The notes beneath the pieces were generated by a model that saw only the letters and a program-made list of their open reading frames with translations, did not search any database and had not been told where the DNA came from. A stretch of 64,000 nucleotides of DNA from the NCBI GenBank assembly GCA_048498995.1, contig JBEHWX010000001.1, forward strand, positions 62,001-126,000, in the 5' to 3' direction. Position 1 is the first letter of the stretch, and each line of letters opens with the position of its first letter. Source of the DNA: JBEHWX01 sp048498995 (lineage in GTDB: Bacteria; Bacteroidota; Ignavibacteria; OLB7). This document shows, in pieces, positions 8,478-15,358 of this stretch. A program made the position numbers and the translations under genes.

Positions 8478-9605
8478 TCACACTGTCTTCTTCATCCGCC
8501 GGATCGCCATCACCATGGTCGACAGGGCGAACAGGAAGATCGCGGTGAACGACGGCCAGTAGGCGTGGAAGGAGGATCCCTTCAGGAGGATCGCCCGGAG
8601 AATCACCAGGAGATATTTCGCCGGCACCAGCACCGTGATGGCGCGGAGCACCACCGGCATGTTCTCCACCGGGAAGATGAATCCCGACAGGAGCTGCGTC
8701 GGCAGCACGGTGGTGAACGTCGCCAGGAAGAACGCCGTCTCCTGCGTGCTGGCGACCGTCGAGATGGTGAGCCCCATGCCGAGCCCGCCGATGATGAACA
8801 GGAGCAGCGTGATCGAGAGCATCGGAATGCTCCCGCGCACCGGCACGTCGAAGAGGATCCACCCAGCCAGGATGATCCCCACGGCCAGCGCGCAGGCGAT
8901 CACGAAGTAGGGGATCACCTTGCCGATCATGAACTCCCGGCTCGACACCGGCGATACCATGATCTGCTCGATCGTCCCGCGCTCCTTCTCCCGCACGATC
9001 GACAGCGACGTGGAGATCACCGTGGTGATGATCATCACATAGCCCATCAGCCCCGGCACCAGATAGATCGCGCTCCTGAGCTCCGGATTGAACCAGATGC
9101 GGGGACGGTAATCGACCGGCACGAACGCCGCCTGTCCGTTGGCGGCGAGTGTTCTGAGGCGGATGCGATTCGAATAATCCTGCGTGAACACCGCCACGTA
9201 GCCGGCCGCGGCCGTGGCCACGTTCGAGTTGCCGCCGTTGACGAGCGCCTGCACGTCCACCGCCTGGCGCGCCAGCAGATTCCGTCCGAACCCGGCCGGA
9301 ATCACCAGCACCACATCGGCCGTGCCCCGCTCGATCATCCGCTGCGCCTGTCCGGCACCGGGGAGGTAGCCGACCAGATCGAAGTACTCGGTGTGAAGGA
9401 ACGACTGCACGAACTCCCGTGACGTGGCGCTCCGGTCCTCGTCGGCCACGGCAAGCTGCACGTGCTTGGTGTCGAGGCTGAGCGCGAAGCCGAACAACAG
9501 GAGCGTGAAGGTTGGCACGAAGGCGAGCAGCCCGAGCGAGCGCTTGTCGCGCCAGATCTGGTAGAGCTCCTTGCGGGCGATCGCGAGGATCCGTTCGAGC
9601 ATCAT
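8478..9605 (-). CDS. ABC-2 type transporter permease (YbhS-like)
   Basis: The ATG at 9605 gives a 375-residue protein. It overlaps the stop of the upstream ATPase as ATGA, so the longer frame extending to 9788 is only a shadow of that gene. Residues 1-20 form the cytosolic MLERILAIARKELYQIWRDK start. They are followed by one helix, a ~140-residue periplasmic domain and five C-terminal helices with the motif KERGTIEQIMVSPVSSREF at about 215. It is homologous to the other permease (6076-7200) and probably forms the membrane pore with it. The product would export drugs or lipophilic compounds driven by the two ATPases encoded upstream. Confidence 0.9.
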   Translation of the reverse strand: MMLERILAIARKELYQIWRDKRSLGLLAFVPTFTLLLFGFALSLDTKHVQLAVADEDRSATSREFVQSFLHTEYFDLVGYLPGAGQAQRMIERGTADVVLVIPAGFGRNLLARQAVDVQALVNGGNSNVATAAAGYVAVFTQDYSNRIRLRTLAANGQAAFVPVDYRPRIWFNPELRSAIYLVPGLMGYVMIITTVISTSLSIVREKERGTIEQIMVSPVSSREFMIGKVIPYFVIACALAVGIILAGWILFDVPVRGSIPMLSITLLLFIIGGLGMGLTISTVASTQETAFFLATFTTVLPTQLLSGFIFPVENMPVVLRAITVLVPAKYLLVILRAILLKGSSFHAYWPSFTAIFLFALSTMVMAIRRMKKTV

Positions 9606-10597
9606 CCCTTGTTCTCCAGCTCGATCAGGTGAATGAAGATGTCCTCGAGCGACGGCTCGATCTGCTCCACGCGCGTCACCTCGATTCCCGCCTTGGCGAG
9701 CACCTCGCGGACGCGCCGCTCGGCCAGGCCGGTATCGGCCACGTTGATGTGGATGTTGTTGCCGAAGATCGACGTCTGCTCCACCCATCCCTTCTCCTCG
9801 CCGAGGAGCGCCAGCGCGTCGGCCGGACGCGATGCCTCCACTTCCAGGATCGCCCCGGTCATGTAGGTCCGCTTCAGCTCCTTCGGGGAGCCGTAGGCGA
9901 TCAGCTTGGCGAAGTAGAGGAACGCGATGTTGTCGCAGTGCTCGGCCTCGTCGAGAAAATGCGTGGTGACGAAGACGGTGATCCCCTCGGAGGCCAGACG
10001 ATAGATCAGATCCCAGAAGCGCCGGCGGCTGATCGGGTCGACGCCGCCGGTCGGCTCGTCGAGGAAGACGATGCGGGGCTCGTGGAGGATGGCGGTGGCC
10101 AGCGCCAGGCGCTGACGGAGCCCGCCGGGGAGCTCGCGCGGCTTGCGGCTCTCGAGCCCGGCGAGGTTGGCCACCTCGGTCACGAACGCCTTCCGCTCGG
10201 TGATTCTGGCGCGGGGGATCTCGTAGATGCCGGCGAAGAAGTCCAGATTCTGCTCCACGGTCAGATCCTCGTAGAGGGAGAACTTCTGCGACATGTAGCC
10301 GATGTTCCGTTTCACCAGATCCGGCTGGCGCGCCACGTCGTATCCGGCCACCGACGCCGAGCCGGAGGTGGGATCCAGCAGGCCGCAGAGCATCCGGATC
10401 ACGGTGGACTTGCCGGAGCCGTTCGGGCCGAGGAAGCCGAAGATCTCGCCGGCGGCAACGTCGAAGGTGACGTTGTCCACGGCGGTGAAGGAGCCGAAGC
10501 GCTTGGTCAGGCTCCGCACCTCGATCGAGCTGGTCCGGTGCGCGCCGTTTGTCGCGCCGCCGTTCGCGCCGCCGGTGTTCGGGGCGATGCCGTTCAT
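9602..10597 (-). CDS. ABC transporter ATP-binding protein (second half of a split YbhF)
   Basis: The 331-residue ATPase has Walker A GPNGSGKST (about residues 56-64), the Q-loop region YMSQKFSLYEDLTVEQN, Walker B IVFLDEPTGGVD and the H-loop TTHFLDEAEHCD. The ABC signature reads LPGGLRQRLALA rather than LSGG, an unusual Ser-to-Pro change. A C-terminal ~100-residue domain ends SLEDIFIHLIE, as in drug-exporter ATPases. It overlaps the ATPase before it and the permease after it by four bases each (ATGA-type), showing translational coupling. In E. coli YbhF the two ATPase domains are one polypeptide; here they are separate genes. Confidence 0.9.
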   Translation of the reverse strand: MNGIAPNTGGANGGATNGAHRTSSIEVRSLTKRFGSFTAVDNVTFDVAAGEIFGFLGPNGSGKSTVIRMLCGLLDPTSGSASVAGYDVARQPDLVKRNIGYMSQKFSLYEDLTVEQNLDFFAGIYEIPRARITERKAFVTEVANLAGLESRKPRELPGGLRQRLALATAILHEPRIVFLDEPTGGVDPISRRRFWDLIYRLASEGITVFVTTHFLDEAEHCDNIAFLYFAKLIAYGSPKELKRTYMTGAILEVEASRPADALALLGEEKGWVEQTSIFGNNIHINVADTGLAERRVREVLAKAGIEVTRVEQIEPSLEDIFIHLIELENKG

Positions 10598-11550
10598 GGG
10601 GTCACCTCCGGGCGATCGGCCTGGCGCTGCAGGAGGGTGATGAAGACGTTCTCGAGGGTGGTCGGCTTCGGACGGATGTCGGTGATGGCGATGCCGGCCC
10701 CGCCGATCACGGCGCGGATCAGCCCTTCGGCCTCCTCGATGCTTCCGCCGCGGAAGAGGAAGTCCAGCCGCTCGCCGAAGATCTGGACGTCGTCGAAGAA
10801 GCCGGTGATACGCTCGTCGGCGCGGGCGATCTCCAGGGCGGAGCGGCTGTCGCCGCAGATCGCCTCGATTACCTGCTGGCCGGTCATGCCGCGGATGGCC
10901 GCCGGCGTATCGAGCGCGAGGATCTCCCCCTTGCTCATCATCGCCACGCGGGTGCAGCGCTCGGCCTCGTCCAGATAGGGCGTGGTCAGGAAGATCGTGG
11001 TGCCACCTTTCATCAGCTCGGCGAGCAGCTTCCAGAAGTCGCGCCGGGTCACCGGGTCGACGCCGGTGGTCGGCTCGTCGAGGAAGATGATCTCCGGCGT
11101 GTGGATCAGCGTGCAGGCCAGCGCGAGCTTCTGCTTCATGCCGCCGGAGAGCTTGTCGGCCAGGCGATCGCGGAAGGGGGCCAGGCGGGTGAACTCGAGC
11201 AGCTCCTCGCGTCGTTGGCGGAAGTTCCTGACGCCGTTGATCCGGGCGAAGAACTCGATGTTCTCGTCGATCGACAGATCGGTGTAGAGGGAGAAGCGCT
11301 GCGAGAGGTAGCCGATCCGCTTCTTGATCTCCTCGCTCTGGGAGACCACGTCGAAGCCGAGGAGCCGGGCGGTGCCGGCGTCCGGCCGGAGGATGCCGCA
11401 GAGCATCCGGATGGTCGTGGTCTTGCCGGCGCCGTCGGGTCCGACCAGCGCGAACATCTCGCCGCGCTCGACCTCGAAGGAGAGATCGGCCACCGCGTGG
11501 TTGTCGCCGAACGACTTGTCAAGTCCCGATATGGAGATCGCCGCGTTCAC
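10594..11550 (-). CDS. ABC transporter ATP-binding protein (first half of a split YbhF)
   Basis: The 318-residue ATPase starts with GTG at 11550. It has Walker A GPDGAGKTT (about residues 38-46), signature LSGGMKQKLALA, Walker B IIFLDEPTTGVD, the D-loop and H-loop TTPYLDEAERC (Pro in place of the usual His one residue earlier), and the C-terminal drug-exporter extension ending TTLENVFITLL. No Shine-Dalgarno precedes the GTG; instead the leader holds five 17-bp tandem repeats. It is probably co-transcribed with HlyD upstream, although the 185-base gap could carry a secondary promoter. It should form a heterodimer with the ATPase encoded next. Confidence 0.9.
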   Translation of the reverse strand: MNAAISISGLDKSFGDNHAVADLSFEVERGEMFALVGPDGAGKTTTIRMLCGILRPDAGTARLLGFDVVSQSEEIKKRIGYLSQRFSLYTDLSIDENIEFFARINGVRNFRQRREELLEFTRLAPFRDRLADKLSGGMKQKLALACTLIHTPEIIFLDEPTTGVDPVTRRDFWKLLAELMKGGTTIFLTTPYLDEAERCTRVAMMSKGEILALDTPAAIRGMTGQQVIEAICGDSRSALEIARADERITGFFDDVQIFGERLDFLFRGGSIEEAEGLIRAVIGGAGIAITDIRPKPTTLENVFITLLQRQADRPEVTP

Positions 11551-11570
11551 TGTCGCTGTTCAGGGTAAGT

Positions 11571-11655
11571 GTTCGCTCAACGAGCATGTTCGCTCAACGG
11601 GCATGTTCGCTCAACGGGCATGTTCGCTCGGGGAGCCAGTTCGCTCGGGGAGCGT
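11571..11655. repeat. Five 17-bp tandem repeats in the exporter operon
   Basis: Units at 11571, 11588, 11605, 11622 and 11639. The first three read GTTCGCTCAACG(A/G)GCAT and the last two GTTCGCTCGGGGAGC plus two bases. The period of 17 is not a multiple of three, so it is not coding. It lies between the HlyD stop (11736) and the ATPase start (11550), in the transcribed leader of the ATPase gene. Each of the first three copies contains an ATG on the minus strand. Confidence 0.9.
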
Positions 11656-11735
11656 GGTCGCGCGGGCCGCGTTCACGGGCCGGCTCCGGCGCGATGTCTG
11701 ATCGTGGAATCGGGCGTTGTCGGAAAATCTTCCTT

Positions 11736-12749
11736 TCAGCGCGTGGCCACCTGGCCGGCGGGGACGAGCCGGGCATCGGCGGTGAGGCCGGCCTTGAGCT
11801 CGCCGTTCGGGTTCGGCACGCGGATCTCCACCTCGAACACCAGCTTCACCCGGTCGTCCTTGGTCTGCACGTTCTTCGGCGTGAACTCCGCCGTCGGCGA
11901 GATGTAGGTGACCTCGCCGCGGTAATGCTTGTCGGTGAAGGTGTCGATGGTCAGATCGGCCGCCTGCCCGAGCTTGACGCGTCCGAGCTGGTTCTCCGGG
12001 ATGTAGATCTTCAGCTTCACGTTGTCGGTCTTGGAGACCGTCAGGACGCTGGTGCCGGCGTTGACCATCTCTCCCTGTTCGAGCGCGCGCTCGGTGACCA
12101 CGCCGTCGGTCGGGGCCAGGATGTGGCAGTCGGAGATCTTCTTGTCGATGGCGGCAAGCTGCGCGCGCGCCTGCTCCTCGCGGGCGCCGGCGGCGCGGAC
12201 ATCCTCCTGACGGGAGCCGGTGCGGAGCTTCTGAACGTTGATGCGGGCGGCGGCCACCTGGCGGGACTGCGCGTCGTAGCGGGCGCGGGCGTCGACGAGC
12301 GTCTTCTCCGGAATGCTCCCGACGGCGACCAGATCCTTGTAGCGGCGGACGTCGTCCTCGATCGACGCGAGGTTCACCTCGGCCACCCTGAGCGCCTCCT
12401 CGGCCTGGGCGATATCCTCGCTCCGGGTGCCGTTCTTCACCAGGTCGTACTGCGCGCGGGTGATGTCCAGGCCGGCCAGGAGCTGATCCTTCTGAAGCTG
12501 GAGATCCGCGTCGTCGACGACGAAGAGGGTATCGCCGGCGCGGACGCGGCTTCCCTCATCGACGTTCATCGTGACGAGGGTGCCGGCGGCCTTGGAGCTG
12601 ATCACCACGTCGGTGGTCTCGATCACGCCGGAGGCCTCGATGGCGTTGGAGGTATCGCGGGAGCAGCCGGCGAGCGCGGCCGCGAGCGAAGCGGCCGCCA
12701 GGAGCGCGGTCGGGATCGGAGCGCGGAGGATGAAGCTGAAGGTGCTCAT
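11736..12749 (-). CDS. HlyD-family membrane fusion lipoprotein (YbhG-like)
   Basis: The 337-residue periplasmic adaptor of the ABC exporter has an N-terminal signal with a lipobox (AAALAGC, Cys about residue 29), pointing to a lipoprotein. The first lipoyl half (SSKAAGTLVTMNVDEGSRV) precedes a long alpha-helical hairpin (about 90-200, heptad-rich) and the second lipoyl half (ILAPTDGVVTERALEQGEMV). It ends in a beta-barrel/membrane-proximal domain. It probably bridges the two-ATPase, two-permease pump to an outer-membrane channel not encoded here. It lies 110 bases downstream of the TetR regulator gene, consistent with one operon. Confidence 0.9.
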   Translation of the reverse strand: MSTFSFILRAPIPTALLAAASLAAALAGCSRDTSNAIEASGVIETTDVVISSKAAGTLVTMNVDEGSRVRAGDTLFVVDDADLQLQKDQLLAGLDITRAQYDLVKNGTRSEDIAQAEEALRVAEVNLASIEDDVRRYKDLVAVGSIPEKTLVDARARYDAQSRQVAAARINVQKLRTGSRQEDVRAAGAREEQARAQLAAIDKKISDCHILAPTDGVVTERALEQGEMVNAGTSVLTVSKTDNVKLKIYIPENQLGRVKLGQAADLTIDTFTDKHYRGEVTYISPTAEFTPKNVQTKDDRVKLVFEVEIRVPNPNGELKAGLTADARLVPAGQVATR

Positions 12750-12859
12750 GTCGCGGATATGCTGATATGGATGTCCTTCGTGGATTCGATCGATCGTCGT
12801 GGGGCCCGCGGTCGGTCGGCCGGCATCGGCCGCTCTGCGATTCGCCGCTCAGCGATCGC

Positions 12860-13549
12860 TCATGGGCGGTCGTCCAGCGAGAAGCCGGGCGGTGAGCCGG
12901 GCGGTGTGCCGGATGAGGGGCCGGACTCCCTGTTCCTGAAGGCGCCGCGCGCCTCGTCGGTGAGGATCCCCTCGATCAGCACCGCGGTGATCGTGCGAAA
13001 GATCTCGACCAGGGACAGGGAGAGCTGCATGACCGTCTGGGGGTTGGCGATGTTCTGGATCAGGGTCAGATGCATCATGGCGAAGAGCTTCGGATCGATA
13101 TCCGGCCGGAGCATGCCGGTACGCGAAGCCTCGGCGAAGAGCTTGCCGAAATTGGAGACGATCCGGTCGCGGCGGAACTCCTCGAGCTCCTTCCAGAGAT
13201 CGGGGAAGCGCTTCTGCAGATCCTCGATGTAGGGGCGCTGCACGCGGCCGATCTTGGCGGCCATGCCGTCCATGATCTTGCCGAGCTTCTCCGGGAAGGT
13301 CAGCTCCGGATCGTCGACCAGGCGATCGATGGAGGTGGCCACGTCGGTCCGCAGCTTCATCACCGCGGCGCGGAACAGCTCCTCCTTGCTGGTGAAGTGG
13401 AGGTAGAGCGTCTTCTTGCTGATGCCGAGCCCGGTGGCGATCTCGTCGGTCGTCACCTTGGCGAAGCCCTGGGCGAAGAAAAGCTCCTGCGCGCGGGCCA
13501 CGATCTGTTCGCGAAGGCCCTGCTGCGGTTCCGGAAGGGATTCGGTCAT
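12860..13549 (-). CDS. TetR/AcrR family transcriptional regulator (CecR-like context)
   Basis: The 229-residue protein has a canonical TetR N-terminal helix-turn-helix (residues 12-58: IVARAQELFFAQGFAKVTTDEIATGLGISKKTLYLHF) and an all-helical ligand-binding C-terminal domain with a Gly/Pro/Ser-rich tail. It is the first gene of the exporter operon, as cecR precedes ybhGFSR in E. coli. It is therefore most likely the local repressor, relieved by an exported compound. An inverted repeat 8-36 bases before the start codon is a plausible autoregulatory operator. The ATG at 13549 begins the conserved domain correctly; the longer upstream frame is unsupported. Confidence 0.9.
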   Translation of the reverse strand: MTESLPEPQQGLREQIVARAQELFFAQGFAKVTTDEIATGLGISKKTLYLHFTSKEELFRAAVMKLRTDVATSIDRLVDDPELTFPEKLGKIMDGMAAKIGRVQRPYIEDLQKRFPDLWKELEEFRRDRIVSNFGKLFAEASRTGMLRPDIDPKLFAMMHLTLIQNIANPQTVMQLSLSLVEIFRTITAVLIEGILTDEARGAFRNRESGPSSGTPPGSPPGFSLDDRP

Positions 13550-13556
13550 GATACCC

Positions 13557-13586
13557 TGGAAACTGAATTTGTTTTTTCGGTTTCCA
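13557..13586. promoter_or_regulatory. Candidate TetR operator (7-bp inverted repeat)
   Basis: TGGAAAC and GTTTCCA arms flank a 16-base AT-rich spacer, starting eight bases upstream of the TetR start codon and within the divergent intergenic region shared with the APC permease. It is placed as expected for an autoregulatory TetR operator. The assignment is inferred. Confidence 0.5.
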
Positions 13587-13719
13587 ACTTACGTAGCCGT
13601 ATCGATCCGGCAAGGGGTGGCGCGACGATTGAAACAGTTTGCCATAAGTTCCGAGCGGAGCGCGCCGGTAGCGGCTTCGGAAGCGAACGTGAGAGCCAGC
13701 ATTCAAGTCCGGAGAGAAC

Positions 13720-15189
13720 GTGGCCGATCAGAAGAACATCGGAGGGGTCGCCTACGCGACCGTGGACGAATCGTACTTCAAGCAGCGCGAGCTCAAGCGC
13801 TACGCCCGCGCGCTCCATCTGTGGGGGCTCGGGGTGGGGGCGGTGATCTCGGGAGATTTCTTCGGGTGGAACTTCGGCCTCGGCGCCGGCGGGTTCGGCG
13901 GGATGCTGATCGCCACGCTGGTGATCGCGGTGGTCTACCTGGCGCTCTCGTTCAGCATCGCCGAGATGTCGGCCGCGCTACCGCACACCGGCGGCGCCTA
14001 TTCCTTCGCCCGCTGCTCGATGGGGCCGTGGGGCGGCTACGTGACCGGCCTGGCCGAGAACATGGAGTATATCCTGACGCCGGCGACGATCGTGGTCGGC
14101 ATCGGCGGCTACCTCGGCGCGATCGTCGGGACCGATCGCGGCCTGGCGCCTCTCTGGTGGCTGGGCGTCTACGCGATCTTCGTGGGGATCAACATCTGGG
14201 GGGTGGAGCTCTCGTTCCGCTTCTCGGTGTTCATCGCCTTTCTGGCGCTGGCGATTCTGCTGGTCTTCTTCGGCGGGGCGATCCCGCATCTCGACCTGGC
14301 GCGCTGGGCGCTGGACATCCCGGCCAAGGAGGGGGGGAGCGCCTTCCTGCCGATGGGGGTCGCCGGAATCCTGGCGGCGCTGCCGTTCGCCATCTGGTTC
14401 TTTCTCGGCATTGAGGAGCTGCCGCTGGCCGCCGAGGAATCGCACGAGCCGACCAAGGATATCCCGCGCGGCATGGTGCTCGGGATCATCACGCTGATCG
14501 TCACCTCGATTCTCGTGCTGGTGCTCAACACCGGCATCGCCCCCGGCGCGCGCGCCATCGCCGCCTCGGAGGAGCCGCTGTTCGAGGGGTTCAAGACGAT
14601 CTTCGGCGGCGGCATGGGGAGCAGGCTCCTCTCGCTGGTCGCCGTGGCCGGACTGGTGGCCAGCTTCCACACGATCATCTTCGCCTACGGTCGCCAGATC
14701 TACTCCCTCTCCCGCGCCGGATATTTCCCGACCGCTCTCTCGGTGACGCACAAGACGCGGCGGACGCCCTACGTGGCGCTGATCGCCGGCGCGGTGATCG
14801 GCTATCTGGCGGCGCTGGTCGGGCACCTGCTCGGCTCGAAGGCTCCGGTCGGACAGATGCTGCTGAGCATGGCGGTGTTCGGCGCGGTGATCTCCTACAT
14901 CCTTCAGATGATCTCCTACATTCTGCTCCGGATCAAGATGCCGAACATCGAGCGTCCGTATCGGAGCCCGTTCGGCATCCCCGGCGCCATCTTCGTGACG
15001 GTGATCTCGCTGGTCACGCTGGTGACGCTCTTCATCGCCAACGAAACCAACCGGCTGGCGGTGGTGGGGGCGGCCGTCTGGTACGCGCTCGGCCTGCTCT
15101 GGTTCGCGCTCCATGGCCGCAAGCGCTTGGTGCTGGCTCCCGAGGAGGAGTTCGCCATGAAGAACCGGGGAGAAGCCGGAGCCGGGTGA
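13720..15189 (+). CDS. APC-family amine/amino-acid permease (ethanolamine permease-like)
   Basis: The 489-residue inner-membrane transporter has 12 predicted helices. The first carries GVGAVISGDFFGWNFGLGAGG, matching the glycine-rich substrate/Na+ site of APC transporters and the ISGDFFGWN variant seen in ethanolamine permeases. AEMSAALPHTGGAYSFARCSMGPWGG and the helix-6 motif FAIWFFLGIEELPLAAEE are also typical of that subgroup. The GTG start has GGAGAG five bases upstream. It is monocistronic and ends at a strong bidirectional hairpin. With a GS-like ligase (22.8 kb), an ALDH (27.7 kb) and an Fe-ADH (31.6 kb) in the same orientation nearby, I infer uptake of ethanolamine or a related amino alcohol. 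Confidence 0.8.
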   Translation: MADQKNIGGVAYATVDESYFKQRELKRYARALHLWGLGVGAVISGDFFGWNFGLGAGGFGGMLIATLVIAVVYLALSFSIAEMSAALPHTGGAYSFARCSMGPWGGYVTGLAENMEYILTPATIVVGIGGYLGAIVGTDRGLAPLWWLGVYAIFVGINIWGVELSFRFSVFIAFLALAILLVFFGGAIPHLDLARWALDIPAKEGGSAFLPMGVAGILAALPFAIWFFLGIEELPLAAEESHEPTKDIPRGMVLGIITLIVTSILVLVLNTGIAPGARAIAASEEPLFEGFKTIFGGGMGSRLLSLVAVAGLVASFHTIIFAYGRQIYSLSRAGYFPTALSVTHKTRRTPYVALIAGAVIGYLAALVGHLLGSKAPVGQMLLSMAVFGAVISYILQMISYILLRIKMPNIERPYRSPFGIPGAIFVTVISLVTLVTLFIANETNRLAVVGAAVWYALGLLWFALHGRKRLVLAPEEEFAMKNRGEAGAG

Positions 15190-15267
15190 GGGTGATGAGC
15201 GAAGAGCGGTGACATTGCCGGCCGCACCGGACGGAGCCGCTCGAGAAGATGCGGGTTGGAAAGGATT

Positions 15268-15297
15268 TGTGGAGGCGTACAATTGAACGCCTCCACA
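15268..15297. terminator. Bidirectional hairpin terminator between convergent genes
   Basis: A perfect 11-bp stem, TGTGGAGGCGT/ACGCCTCCACA, encloses ACAATTGA. It lies between the + permease (stop 15189) and the - T9SS gene (stop 15359). The core GCGT..CAATTGAACGC belongs to the palindrome family also found at 5896 and 33485. Confidence 0.7.
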
Positions 15298-15358
15298 CAT
15301 TTCATCCCACATCCCAATCCTCGTCCCGCCCGGCGAAGCGCCCGCGCGCGCAGCTCCG

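Noticed and set aside
11586..13232. 548-codon + frame antisense to HlyD and TetR
   Set aside because: A GC-bias shadow of two well-supported genes; composition dominated by Gly/Asp/Arg/Leu.
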